DNA of 64,000 nucleotides from Rhyacichthys aspro (Eukaryota; Chordata; Actinopteri; Gobiiformes; Rhyacichthyidae): positions 6,351,978-6,415,977 of the forward strand of contig CM072159.1 in assembly GCA_036850595.1 (NCBI GenBank). The letters are read 5' to 3'. The position numbers were made by a program, and so were the translations under genes. Shown here in pieces: positions 11,471 to 24,214 of the stretch (within the stretch, counting starts at the first letter, position 1; each line of letters starts with the position of its first letter). The notes below the pieces were generated by a model. It searched no databases and was not told the DNA's origin. It was given only the letters and a program-made list of their open reading frames with translations.

Positions 11471-11653
11471 GCGCTTTTACACCTGCACTGTTTGGTCCAC
11501 ACTTTCAAACTTTCATATTTGGTCCAACCTAAATCTTCAGGTGTGCATTAGCAGACTGTGGTTTGGACGAAACAGCTGCTCTTTGTTCTGGCAAAAAGAG
11601 GTGGTCTTAGTCCGGACCAAACAAACTAAGGTCTGGCTCGTTTATGAAAGCGC
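11471..11653. mobile_element. Foldback MITE-like repeat with GCGCTTT ends
   Basis: The left end reads GCGCTTTTACACC followed by TTTGGTCC. The right end read on the minus strand starts GCGCTTTCATAAAC and then has TTTGGTCCGGAC. The 183-bp unit is non-coding. Its arrangement of GGTCC/GGACCAAAC blocks near ends of the type 'CTTTTACACC' matches a teleost DNA-repeat pattern I recognise, but I cannot assign a superfamily with confidence (PIF/Harbinger is one option). No clear target duplication was seen. Confidence 0.5.
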
Positions 11654-13586
11654 GTTTGCCGTAGGTTCAGCCTTATGGACCAAATGCAGGAAGTCACGGC
11701 CACACATGAAGAAGAGCGAATGGAGGAAGTAAACATAGATAACGGTTGAAACACTTTGAGATTGTTCTTTTACGCTTTGCATGGCTTTATTTTTGATCAC
11801 TTTCCTTTTGAGTATGATAGTTATTCAAATCATATCTTAAACAGTGCATTTGCTGTTTGTAGTAACTCTCTATTAATAATAACGTGTCTCTATCGGCGCT
11901 ACTCCAGTTTGATAGTGTTATTTCTCCTGTTAAACTGTAAAATGAGCCTCTGAAGAGAATGCATTCACCACAGTAAAACCCATTTACAGAAGGCATGTCC
12001 CCTATTGTCATGACAGTTATCACAGTGTCAGAGAAAGCAGTGTCAAACCAAAAGGTATTAATACTGTGTAACAATTTGTGAGTTCTCAGTGCGGACCTTG
12101 TTGACTTTTATTTGTAAAAACACCCTTGAAGACTGACACCACTCACCATTCATTTCAATCACATTCATTTACTTCAGGAAATTCACACATGTATGTCTTT
12201 GGATAGAGGTATGAAGACATAGTAACCGGCGAGAATCCACCGTAGAATGAGGAGGACATGCATGCGTGAAGTAGGAGTGCCAACTATTCTGTACACCTTC
12301 ACTAATTATTGTAAAAAATATACATATATATGTATATATTTCCTACAGTCTGACCGAAATTCAGATTTCGATTTGAGTTTCTGTTTTCATGTGCCATTAC
12401 AGCACCACTACTTGCTAACCCAGTGTTGCTTTAATGGCCTCAGTGCTTGAAGTGTTAGTGTAAAATGTGTTGGAACAGTCATCCGTTTACATTAAGTATC
12501 CCAGCCTCCTTTGTCCTCGTGATGTCTTCCACTTCCTTTTTGTTACTCTCTGCTCTGTGATCAGTTGTTCCTGAGGGTAAAGGTTTGGGCTTGATTAATG
12601 GATTTTGAGTCTGACTGTGGTCAACCAATGTCATCTTCTCCTACATTTTCCTCTGTATTTACCCTCCCTTCATACCCATAGTCTCCATCACTCATTCTTT
12701 TCAACTGTCCTGTACAGCATGAGTACCTCCTCCTCCCTCTACAAGCAGTTTGTGGGGAAACCCTGTCTCCCAAGTTTTATGTACATAATGTTTCTAAAAC
12801 ATGGATAGGTATAAGACAATGAGGACTTCTATTCTATATCCCAGTTCAACTTTGGAAGTGGGGGAGGAATATAAACCAATCGGAAAAGTTATAACTGAGC
12901 AGTAGTGTCTCTAATTTCCAGATGCTAGATAAAACTGAGAACAGCCCAAGTTGACACTAAACAATCAAACTCATGACAGATTGGAGATGTGTTAAAAGCA
13001 GCTTGTCCCTCATCACTGAATGGTCAAAGGGCTGTCTTTCTATCCTCTATCTGGGACTTAACCTGTTCTGTAGAAGGTTAGTCATTCAGTCTAAATTTCC
13101 ATTAACATCTGCCTCGATTGGAAGTAAACCCAGAGGCCTTTCACAGAAAGCTGTTTGCAAAGGGCAGATACTTTAAATGAATAACTTACTGGTAATTAGA
13201 TTTATCATCTGTGAGTAACCACATTTTTATCCAATCAAAGCAACACCATGTTGTTTACATTAGTAATGCTGCATTGTCAAAACCAAAACACGGCCAGAAC
13301 TGCCAGTACCACCACATCATTGATTGAATCACAGCCACTCAGGATGCAGACGCTTAGCCTGGAGCAGTACAAGATGGATTTTCATGAACTTTCTCGTAGG
13401 AATCCAGCTGCTGCACAAGGTTAAAGTAAACCAGCTTTGTGATACCAAAAAGAAGCCCTCCAGTTTCAGTTTTGTAGCACAGAGCTCTGAGATTCATGTG
13501 ATGTGAAAAAGTTAGAAAAATTGGGCATAAATGCTCACTTTTAAAGAAACACATTTGTTTCCATTTACCATTACTAAAATGCTAAC
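11654..13586. other. No gene or clear repeat seen
   Basis: AT-rich background. Short palindromic ATATATAT-type patch at 12320-12340. Pyrimidine-rich stretch at 12600-12720. Confidence 0.4.
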
Positions 13587-13760
13587 TTAAAGGCAGGATA
13601 TGCAAGATTTCTGGACAAATATAGCCCAATGCCCTCTTTTAGCACTCATCAATGATAAAAAAGTGAATTCCAGGTTTATAAAGGTTTACAAATAAACTCT
13701 GGCCACAATTTTTGCTTTTCACACTGAATAATGTCCCCTACCATGTAAACAAGGAGTAAC
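13587..13760 (+). repeat. Unclassified dispersed repeat, copy 1 (TTAAAGGCAG-type)
   Basis: It begins TTAAAGGCAGGATATGCA. About 40 bases later comes CTCTTTTAGCACTCATCAATGA. The same two blocks occur in order at 46365-46510 (TTAAAGGCAGAATATGCA, then TCTTTTAGTGCTCATTACTGA). Two separated matching blocks in the same order indicate common descent and not chance. TTAA at the start would suit a piggyBac-like target site, but no matching right end was found. Confidence 0.5.
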
Positions 13761-13855
13761 ATGATGAATTCCAGGCAGACAGTGGCTTACAGATACATTT
13801 GCCTTTATACTGGGGGGTTTGGAATAAAAGGTACTTTCATTAAATGACTATTCCT

Positions 13856-13860
<5 letters not shown>

Positions 13861-13940
<80 letters not shown>
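13861..13940. repeat. (TA)40 microsatellite
   Basis: Eighty bases of uninterrupted TA. Any tyrosine/isoleucine-repeat reading frame across it is an artefact. Confidence 0.98.
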
Positions 13941-13943
<3 letters not shown>

Positions 13944-15889
13944 CATCATCAACTTTGCGGACACAAACTTGGGTCTTTCCCAGGAAAGATCCACCACTCC
14001 AACCTCTCCTGAATGTTTTCTAATGTACATAATGTACACACTCTTGTGTGTCCTGGGGATAGTGTAAAACAGTAAAAGGTCTGACTTCCAGCGCACCATC
14101 AGTCTTCCTCCTCCTTGTCTTTGCAGAGGGAACTTCCATCTTGTTTTTTTTTTTTTTCCTTGTTCCTACATTCTTCCACTCTCCCTCCCTCCCTTTGCTT
14201 AGACAGATTAATAGACTTCCTGTCTTATAGCAAAACCTACAAAGACCTGTCTGTCCCTAGACAACACTAAACAAAGCCTGCTTCACTCCTTCCCCACTTT
14301 TTTTGTGCGCTGCCTCTTGGTACCCTTCACACCCGGTGACCTGTGCTTCCTCTGTGTGCACTATACGAGACCTCCATACCTCCGGCTCACATTTTGTTCC
14401 ATTAGGATGGCTCATTATTTCCACTGTCTTCACTTCTGTTTCCAAATATAATCACTTAGGCCCGAGTGAGAACTGTACAAGTTGGCCTGTCAAAGTGATG
14501 AATTAACAGCACTTTTGTTTGGAAGTACCAAAGGATCGATGAGCACAAAGGCCAAGGTTTAAGGAATGCTTTTAAAATAGGCTTTAATGTGTTGAATAGT
14601 ACAAGAGACAGAGATGAGAAAAACACTGCTTGTCCAACTTCCGAAGATGTAACATTAGCAGAGTAAGTACACACAGTGTGTAGCATTCCAGACACTCGTT
14701 TATCTCATAAACTGTTGCTTCTACAACTGTATCAATACGATGATAATTTAGTAATCTTTTTCAATACTATAATCAGAAATTAATGGAATTTATTTGGCCC
14801 CCTAGAAATCCAACTGGAATCTGGAAAGAGTAGTTAATTAAAAAATAAAATAAAATCAAGTCAGGTAAAGAAACAGCCACTGCTTTATACAGAAAAAGTT
14901 ACAAGTGTACCTGGGTTGTACAATAAGTAAACCAACCCAAGTACAATAAATAAAACGCTTTTGGATTGGGTTTAACTGTGCATGTTATTATGAGTAAATA
15001 GGAAATTTAAATCTTTGTCCTACACAGACTGGAGCCAATGCAGTGTCTGTAATTTTCTGAATCCTTTGTTGTCCACTATAGAAAAAGCCTTTAGCTGTAG
15101 ATTTACTGATACATCTTGAGATTTCTTGAGCTCTTGTACTGTTATGAGGTAGTGGGGCAGTAAATGATTCATTTACAGTCTTTTGGCCTGACAGGACTTT
15201 TGTTTCCTCCTACTTTCTCAAACCTTTTCGGCGTGACGAGTTGTAAAGTGGTTTTGTCTCCCCTCTCTGTTCCTGCTCTTGTTGTCAATCATTCAGGTTA
15301 AAGGAGACTTTTGAAAATCTAGATGTAACACATCTGGAGTCATCATTTTAATTCCTAAAAAACTGAGTGTAGTTGGATAGTGCAAATGGCAACAGTGTGG
15401 ACAAATAATGTACAACTAGCCAAAATGTTTTTTTTGTTTTTCTTTTTACATCTTGCATCATTCTAAAAGGTGCAGTGCGGTCATGATAGCCATGACATCC
15501 TATTTTATAAAGAATACAAAGAATTGGTCTGGTCTCTCTTTGCCTTTAAATTCCAGGGGGCGGAACAAATACGTGTGAATCGATCAGAATCAAGGGCTCA
15601 GTGCCAAAATCTTCTGGGACCAATGAAATTTAAAAAACATACAACAAATCAGACAAATAGACCAACGCTTAAAGCCCGCCTCATTTAAAAAAAAACAGTT
15701 ATGATTTGCTAAGAAAGAGCAAATCTCTTTAAAGACAGTCAAAAGTCAGGCCAGGCTACTGTCATGAGGCATGTTGAATGTAGTAACAGAGGCATCCCAG
15801 AGGTGAGACAGATGGAGATGGCTTTTCCATGAATGGGACAGCTTAGTGTTAAATGTCAATGACATATCAAGTGTGCGCATTGAAATGTA
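13941..15889. other. No gene seen
   Basis: Contains a pyrimidine-rich patch and T tract at 14105-14190 and otherwise unremarkable AT-rich DNA. Short motifs such as CTTTGCAG resemble splice acceptors but have no supported exon after them. Confidence 0.4.
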
Positions 15890-16508
15890 CAGTGGTCCCT
15901 CGTTTATCGCGAGGGTTACGTTCTAAAAATAACCCGCAATAGGCGAAATCTGCAAAGTAGTCAGCTTTTTTTACAATTATTATATATGTTTTAAGGCTGT
16001 AAAACCCCTCACCACACACTTTATACACTTTTCTCAAACAGGCATTAACATTTTCTCACATTTCTCTCTTGTTTTAACACTCTCAAAGTTCAAACCTTAG
16101 CATCTTCCTCTGCCTTTTGGGTGCGACCGCAGGTGCCTTTGTCGGTGCAGAACGTTTCGTCCACATTGTGGGTTTTGTCGGGGAGAAAACTTGCAAACAT
16201 ACAGCACTTCAGAGTCACACTGCTAGCGATCGAACACTTACGTAAATTCGGCAAACCGAATGCATTCTGTACTGTACAGGAGACACGGCACGGAGGAGAT
16301 TGATTGACAATGGTCTACAGTTCGTTAACCAATCAGGACGCAGAACACAATGCGCAAGTTCTCCCTTAGCCAATCAGGATGCAGAACACAATGCACTTTC
16401 ATACGCTCTTAAAAAAAAAAAAAAAAAAGCATGCAAAATTGCACAATAAAAAATCTGCGAAACAGCGAGGCCGTGAAAGCTGAACCGCGTTATAGCGAGG
16501 GACAACTG
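15890..16508 (-). mobile_element. Complete Tigger/pogo-like (Tc1-mariner superfamily) non-autonomous transposon
   Basis: TA dinucleotides flank both ends (15888-15889 and 16509-16510). The left end reads CAGTGGTCCCTCGTTTATCG. The right end on the minus strand reads CAGTTGTCCCTCGCTATAAC. TA targets and CAGT(T/G)G(T)CCCTCG ends fit the Tigger/pogo group. The 619-bp body is too short for a transposase. A minus-strand stretch near 16125-16185 reads DKTHNVDETFCTDKGTCGRT, which may be a coding remnant: its NVDET resembles the N-A-D-E-T block around the first catalytic Asp of pogo-group enzymes (inference). The body also holds a duplicated 25-bp segment (16329-16353, 16370-16394) and an A18 run (16411-16428). 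Confidence 0.8.
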
Positions 16509-19500
16509 TATACATAAATTTTGTTGATTGTAGTTCTGTGTTGTGGATGCATTAAGCTCACCAGACGACTATTAGTGCCAAGGAAGACAAAAGTACTGAG
16601 GCCTAAATTTGCAACAACAAGAAAGTAATATAAAAAGACCTAAAGGAAGATATGCACAGTAAAGAAACTGTACGTTTGAGTACCTCAGTTCACATCCTGG
16701 TCGACTTCAATGTCATTGCACTGCTCTCTGTAGAACTTGAACTACAGAGCACACAGGGGAGGAAGCGTCGACTAATGCTACGTTACGAAAGGAGACAATG
16801 TGATAAAGAGGAATTGGGAAGGACAGTTGGGGGGAGGGATGTGACTGTGGCAAGTCTGTCTTCTGTCCCCAAAGGCTTACGTGACTTTCTCCCACTGGAA
16901 GTTCGGCGAAGTTCAAGGTTGAATTGACTTGGCTTGTTGGAGAAAATGTCCTGAAGTTTCACTAAGCTGCTTCAGTTAATACACTTCTCTGACAGCATCA
17001 TTTTACCACCATGAAAAATTAGTACACCATAATCAATGCTCTGACTGACAGTAATGGCAGTAAAGTAAATTGTATATCGGTTTTCTAATTGACTTCAGCA
17101 ACTACCAAATCAATTTAAAGCATTTGAAAAGGGGAAGTGCGCAAATTAAAGGCCTCACGGAGGTGTCTTTATGCACTGAGGCTGATTAGACCCCTGCTGG
17201 TGTAACAAAGCTAACGGGGGAGTTGGTGAAATATCAAAGCAAAGTGTATGCATACAAAGCAGCAGCTACGCCTGTGTAATGTAGACGAAGAAAGTAACTG
17301 AAAAGAATACGAGGAGAGTGGCTACTGTTTAGAGGCAGTGCAGTTGACAGTGTTACAAGGACAGTCTGGTATTTTATAAAAGTGGGTCTATAACGCAATT
17401 ATAAGCACATCTCACAGGCTTTGTGTTATGTATAGTGGCTAATGGGGTCAGTGGACAAAAAGGCATTCAAAACTTCATTAAATTACATTACATTCACTAT
17501 GAATGCAAGTGATGGTGTAAATTTGTTCAAGGATTTAGGATTGTGTTGTGGAGTGGACTAACAAAATGAGAGAATTTTGAAAGCAATGTCAGACTTAAGT
17601 ATGCAGCCTGGTTTTCTCCTCTGATTTTTTTTTTTTTTTTTTGCGGATGGAAAAGAATGCTGTATCATTGACAACCAGTAAATCTAATGTAAGAGGCATC
17701 CCAGCTATAATGGAATGTACTGCCATTATTTCTAAAACGCTTAAAGCTCCAGTACCAGATTTAGTTTTTGCCGTCCCTGTCTCAGCCCCACCACTCTCCC
17801 CCAATAAAAAGAAAAAAGAAAAAAATGACCATATTTTTTTTACCTCAAACATTACATTAAATCTAAGTTTAGTGCTTACCTGAAACTTTTAGCTTTGGAG
17901 TTTACCGTTGTAGTGTGTAGCGATCCTGTAATTATCTTTGTCTCGTTAAACATTGTGTCGAAGCATTGCCTACATTCATCATGTTTAATTTGCTGCCCTT
18001 TTTTTCAATTTTTTTCTGTTTTGCTGTAAAATAAGACACATTTTGCAACAAAATAACCCATTTCCTTGGTGTATTTCCTTGGTCCTTTGTTGTTGACGTC
18101 AGTTTGAACCAATGGGGGCACTCCTTTTTACCAGAAGCGAGCTGTGATTGGCCAAAATCTAAAACTGAACAGTAAAATAAAATGTTGCACTTTTTATGTT
18201 GGAAGAGAATGTTTTAAAATGTAAAATTATTATGACTACCAGTGCCTGCACTCATTGCACTTTACATGAAGCTTCCATTCACCTTCAGAAATACTCTCTC
18301 ATTCATTTACAGCACGGTCAAGGATAATTAGACTAACATAAACAGGAGGATAACCTTTGCGGTGATTGAACCAGCCCTGCTTCCTGAGCCACTGCTGCTG
18401 TAGTTCAAGATGAAATTGTATGAATGTGGACATGACCTTAGCCTTAACAGAACATACCAAATACACTTTAGTTACTCTGATCATTCATGCACCAAATGAT
18501 AATGCAAGTGCATACAAGCCACAAGAAAAACCATTTAATGTGTAACATACGTAAGATTTTAACCACTTCATTCAAATGTCTAATTAAAATGACAAGCCAT
18601 AAAGTCCTCAATTAATTTCTTCAGTATTTTTTGTCATAGCTCCATTATCTTTGTGAACAATGGACTGGCTTTGTTATGTTGTTACGATAATTTTAGCAGT
18701 TGTGATGTGGTCACTGTATTGACACAAAGAATGTAAATCTGAAACAAAACACAATGGTGTTGGCTTAATTCCATATTCAAATTCACATTTTTTTAAGATT
18801 AGCAGACCAACTGTGATAATAAAGATTAACAACAGCAGTAAATTTGTTTGACAGACATTCCGAGCCATTCAGATGTTGGATATGGTCACCAGGACACAAC
18901 CACACATAAAAGTATTTCTATCTAAAGTGCAGGTTGCTGGTGGCTTTTCAGCTAAATGTAGTCATTTAAATAAACAATTTAAGATCATTTTAATACTCTT
19001 TCCAATCCATACTATACTGTGCACACATGATCTACAATAGAGCTTTTTAATGCCATCATAACAATCACATTTTCAAAGGAAGCTCTGTGGTAACTCACAG
19101 ATGATAAATCAGTAGTCAGTTAATAATGTAAAGTATGTACCCTTTGCTAATGCTATCTATGGAAAGCCTTCCAGAAAGTTGTGTGTCACAGACTACCTGG
19201 CAGTGTCATATTCATTCAGCTTCTCTCTGTGGAGCATCATACAATCACATTGACAACTTTTTCGCCGTTCTCCCTTTTCGTGTTGCATTTATGGTTTAAA
19301 GCATTTGAACCCATATTTGCATCTATATCTATATATATTATTGCTGTCTATATTATTATCTGATGGGATAGATGGACTTCATGATACAATTATAAGGGAT
19401 GGGCTGATTTAATAAATTAAGTAGAAAAAGTTAATTACAAATAACAAACCACACAGAAGGGGATCAGGCATAACTGTTCGCCATATAGAAGGCTTGGCAC

Positions 19501-19898
19501 CCATGCCTCCAAAATTGACAAATGGTGTGTCCTTTTTTAATAAATACTGTGCAATATAATGGGGAGAGGTATTTAAGGGTCTCTCTGGACCATTTTGAAT
19601 TTTTAAAGCAACATTTTTTACATTTATTGTGAATTTATTGTTGGGTATCTAATCGAAATAATCTTGGCCATTCAGCTCCTTTTTCCATCTGCTCGGCTGG
19701 GCTCCATTTACACACAGGGGATATATTCAGTAAATGTGCTTTACATGATTTCACACTCTCAATGTCAGGCAGAGTGTTATCATGCAAAGAAAATACATTC
19801 ATCTGACAGCCTTTGTATCTCCCATCTCATGTGACACACAAAGGAGCGTGTCCGTGACCCTTACATCTTCAGAAGAGGTGTATTGCCTGTAATTGTCT

Positions 19899-19900
<2 letters not shown>
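16509..19900. other. Long stretch without gene or clear repeat
   Basis: The stretch is mostly AT-rich unique DNA. A T16 run lies at 17626-17641. A perfect cAMP-response-element octamer TGACGTCA lies at 18094-18101. The part from 17100 to 17300 is repeat-free and could be conserved. Confidence 0.4.

Positions 19901-19970
<70 letters not shown>
19901..19970. repeat. (GT)35 microsatellite
   Basis: Seventy bases of uninterrupted GT. The alternating purine-pyrimidine tract is of the kind that can adopt Z-DNA. Confidence 0.98.
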
Positions 19971-19971
<1 letters not shown>

Positions 19972-22900
19972 ATTGTGCACGTCAGCTCTCTTGTGTGAGT
20001 AAGTAAGTGAGTTATGAGGTGAGAGTAGAGGTGCAGTCAGGTGAAAAGTCGACACAGCAAATCAGAGATTGATCAAGCGATGACACAATCACACACTCAC
20101 AGATGGCATTTTACAAACTGTGCGCACACCTTGAAGCGCACAGTATTGGCACCTGCAAACTTTTACAGCACTTCAATCAAATTATCGAAATGTCAGCCTC
20201 AAGGCCTTTCTCTGCTGTGTACAGTAAAAGCAAGGCCCCAAGCCCCTTTATTTACAACCCAATCCGGCGTGTGCAGCTTCATGATTTTGCTTGAGCACTA
20301 GCATTAGACTTGAGCCTGATATTACCTCTGTTTGTCACCAATAACAATAATAAACCACTTTTTTTCAAATTATCTGGCTTTTCATAGTTTAGATAATGTA
20401 TTTCATGTGTGTGTGTCATATTAAGTCTCGCTGATCTGACATAAACCGCACTGAAAATGTACACTGAGGCAGACAGTACCTCAGCCTCACTGAAGGGGGC
20501 GTGCTTCCTCTGTTATTACTGTTGTCTTGGAGTAGAATAATTGCAAATTCGCTAGCCTAAAAGTCAAGAGTAAAGAGTGACTGCTGACTGAATATCAAAG
20601 CTTAGAAACTCCTCAAAACTGGACTTTTAATCCAAACGGGATGTGATGAATAATGGAAAAAAACAATGCTGGAACTGAAAGGTGCTTCAAATGACTCACA
20701 GGTAACTCACTTTAGTATTAGTTAATTGTTTTATGTTTTGAGTTTTAAGTAGATACTGTACTGAAAGGTAGTAAACCGTAGGAGTATACTTTTTGAGCCA
20801 CTATTAAACGTCTTTGCCTAAATATGGTTGTTACTTTTTTTTTTTAGATGTTACTTAAATAATGCTGATATATAAGATGTGAAAAGTCATTATAAAGCTA
20901 TTGACTGCTCTACTTTGGGCAGCTTTGGGGTTTATCTAATTGTAAATCTGGTGAAATCTATGTTCTGTCAAAACATCAGTGTTAATTTAGTTATCAAGAC
21001 ATATCCTGTTTTTCATTTCCTTTCATTTAACTTGTGAGTTCTACTGTATAACCCTGATATGCTTCCTCCTGCGTTGAGTGTGTGAATGTGTTCCTCCTTT
21101 TTTACAAAATAAATTGTGGTTAAATAATCAAAGACTGGAGCTGTGTGGTGCACTTATTTCTAGTTATTTTCAGGGTAATGTCACACTTGACCATGGATCA
21201 ATCAAATTTGGATGACTGTTGATAAGCTATAGGTCGACTGAGTAGCCTATAACAGGAAACAAAAAACTGTAGGTACATAAAGATTATCTATGACTATTAT
21301 TGCTAAGGGGGAAAGTACAGTGCTGAAAAAGACATACTATTGACATCAAGTCACAAAAATACCAAAATTACAAAAAATATCCATTGTCATTTGCCCATTT
21401 TAATTACGTAACACCACTGAGCTAAATAAAAAAGCTTTTCAGGACTTTGGCTGATCGTAACTGAAACAACTCAGGGCTGGCAGACAATTTGACTTTAAGT
21501 AAGAACCACCACCATTCACAACCACATAAACACTCTGCTGTGCCCTCTGATCACGGGGCAACTGAGTTATCATGGCACCAGCAGTAGACAGATTGTATCA
21601 GAGGGGAGTCTGAGAGACAGGTGACAGAGTGGATCGATATATTTATTGGAACAAACAGGCTCAGGGCAGCAGCTACAGAAGAGGCACGTGGACAGACTTT
21701 GATAGAAAGAGATGGGTGTTGAGTTTTGGGAGATGTCACCAATCTTATTTTATTGTTGTTCCCTTGTTCAAAAAACATGAATGGAGGTGCACTTCCTCTG
21801 GAGCCAAATGCTGTCAAAGTGTTCAGTCAAAATGTAGGTAAACAGGTCAGCGCCAAAAAATCTTGTCTCGTTGAGCAAAATATCGCTTACTTGTAGGTTT
21901 TATCTGGCCATACTCCCGTGTGATTGGCTGTAAATAACTTTGGCTGCATGTAGCATAACGCTTCTGTCAGCAGGGCAAGACTGACGCAGCAAGAGAAGAA
22001 GTCATCTCGGAGGAAGCCATCTTTCTTTGTAGATTTTCATTTTTAAAAACACAAACATGAGGTTAATAGCTACTGTTTTTTTTTACCTGCAGACAAGGGC
22101 TAGACAGGAAATGATGATCAGATGATGGAACAGCTTTACACCTAATTACTTACTGACGTGTGCAAAGTCCATAATCAAATACTAATCTCCACTAGGTTAT
22201 CTAAGGATTTAATATTTCCCGCCATAAAAAAGCGTAACAGAGGCTGGAGTTATGTGGATCTTGTACGATTTTGATGGTAAATAGGCTCTCACTAGCTGAG
22301 GATAATGATGGTATATGAGACATATTGGATTTGCATCAGAGCTCTTCCATTTTTTTTAATTCAACAAAGCCAGCAAAAACACAGGTAGACTTGTATTCCC
22401 ATTCACAGACAAACAGAACATTCAATTAAAGAACCCCATCTTCTCCTGAACCTCCTCCGTCTCACAATCCCCAATATTTCTATCTCTGTCCATCTAGTCT
22501 CTCAACATGACTATTTCCAAAACTGCTTATTTGTCTTGTACTTTCTGACAGGCGCTGTAGCAAATTTAATTTAATAATAAACATTAGTGTAATTAAAATT
22601 ACACCAAGCATAGTCATTGGACCATGACAATGGAAAGTGGCTTCATGGGTGAACGATGTGAAGGATATGTGTTTTATTACACACTAATATTACATTAAGT
22701 GTTTTATTTGCTCCTACGTTCATTATAGAAATACAGTAAACCATCATGCATACAGAGATCTAATGTCTAAAGAATGTTGAATGAAAAAAGGAGCTACTCT
22801 TTTAAACCTTATTATCTGCTCCCTTTCTTTCTTTTTGTAGCTGATTTGTGAATTTAATTACTTTCACATGACTAATCATCTGGAGGCTTTTAATTTCATC

Positions 22901-23511
22901 ATTTACATTTTTAATTTGAGTACTTAAACTCACACACACACACACCACCACCACACACAGACACTGAAATAGTACCAGCTCCACAAAAGCCCATCCTGAG
23001 ATGAACTTTGAGTTGTGTGTTTAGAAACTCCCTGTGTTGTACAAACAGGTCTCAAGTTTGTAGACATACCATGGACTGTACCTCTCAGGGAGGTGTTGAT
23101 CTCAAAGCTTTATGCTTTAGGACTGTCTCAGCTGCTGCTGGGGGTAATGTTTCTATATCATGTCCAATGTAGTGAGCTGCCTTCTCCTCCTAAATCCCCA
23201 TTGCTTCTTTGAGCCGATGCTGCCAGCAGGTGTTACACCCGGCGATTGTATCTTCACAGTCCTCAGAAGTGATTGGGCTTTTTTTTCTTCTTGAGCTTGG
23301 CTTTGAAAATCTTCCCTGTGCACACTCACTGACCGCTGACATTATGTAAATAGCCAGGCAGGATCCAAACAGCAGCAGATCCTGAGGCGTGCTGATGGCA
23401 TGTCCAAGACAGCACAGCTGGTGCCGACTGATTGGACCCTGCAGCCACTGCACTTCTTACAAGAAACTCTTTTTTAAGTTTGACAAAAAGTCAGAACAAA
23501 TCTTGTTTACG
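19971..23511. other. No gene recognised
   Basis: Unique-looking DNA with a CA/CCA microsatellite (22931-22960). A minus-strand protein-like end (23190-23330) is discussed in the findings. No transposon ends were identified. Confidence 0.4.
22931..22960. repeat. Compound CA/CCA microsatellite
   Basis: Two CA runs separated by three CCA-type triplets. Confidence 0.9.
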
Positions 23512-23538
23512 TTAAAGCAACCTTGCATATTTTTTTAG

Positions 23539-23553
23539 CCAGTAGAGGGCGCC
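23539..23553 (+). promoter_or_regulatory. CTCF-type binding motif
   Basis: CCAGTAGAGGGCGCC matches the vertebrate CTCF core consensus CCASYAGRKGGCRS at every position. Known: this core is the main determinant of CTCF binding. Inferred: binding here is possible but unproven. The local context (TTAAAGCAACCTTGC... upstream) looks repeat-derived, so the site may have been carried by a mobile element. Confidence 0.5.
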
Positions 23554-23566
23554 GATCCCTCTGAAA

Positions 23567-24206
23567 CAGACCTGGGCATTTTATGGCCCGGGGGCCACAT
23601 CAGGCCCTTGACCCACCCCTGTCCGGCCCTCAGGAGGCTTGTGTCAGAAAAGGAATTAATCCAAGTGTAGACCATGTACATGCAATGTATAATGCAAACG
23701 TGATGCTTTTATTTTGAAGAATTAGTATCAACCATAATATAACACCTGCTCACCTTTTCACTCTGTTCTTAAACTGCATGTGTTCTGTCAGCTGAGGTTA
23801 GGCAGGTATTTTTGTGGTGAGGGGAATAGACTATTATTGTTAAAAGTGTATTATGCCTGGTAAACGTTATTGAAGATAAATTCTGATTCCTTGGTTCAGG
23901 CCTTGTTTGGAAGGAGCAGTTCTCATTAGTGTTCCTGCAGCTGACTAGACTTCACTTTAGTGTTTTTTGAGTCATTTTCTCTGGTGTCAATACAGGCCTG
24001 GTTTTAGAACAAAATGGAAATTGTGGATCTAAAACAGAGGGTGATGTAGCTGTGACGGTGGCATATATTTCACATAATTTTACTTATACTATAAACTTTA
24101 AACAATATGTGTTTTTATTGAATGTGAGTTCACCGTGTTGGCGTGGCCCTCAACAAGAATCCCAGTTCTAATGTGGCCCTTGGGGAAAAATAATTGCCCA
24201 CCCCTG
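23567..24206. mobile_element. 640-bp non-autonomous hAT-like transposon
   Basis: The left end is CAGACCTGGGCATTTTATGG followed by CCCGGGGGCCACAT. The right end read on the minus strand is CAGGGGTGGGCAATTATTTT followed by CCCCAAGGGCCACAT. Outside are CTCTGAAA (23559-23566) and CTGTAGAA (24207-24214), partly matching 8-bp flanks that fit a decayed hAT TSD. The CAG(A/G)GGTGGGCA...GGCCC end pattern is typical of hAT (Charlie-like) families in vertebrates. No transposase remnant was seen inside, so it depended on an enzyme made elsewhere. Confidence 0.75.
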
Positions 24207-24214
24207 CTGTAGAA

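Noticed and set aside
13860..14099. Frame with a long tyrosine-isoleucine repeat
   Set aside because: Artefact of the (TA)40 microsatellite.
19861..20055. Frame with a threonine-histidine repeat
   Set aside because: Artefact of the (GT)35 microsatellite on the minus strand.
22587..22604. Short palindrome GTGTAAT...ATTACAC
   Set aside because: Seven-base arms in AT-rich DNA occur often by chance; no supporting context.
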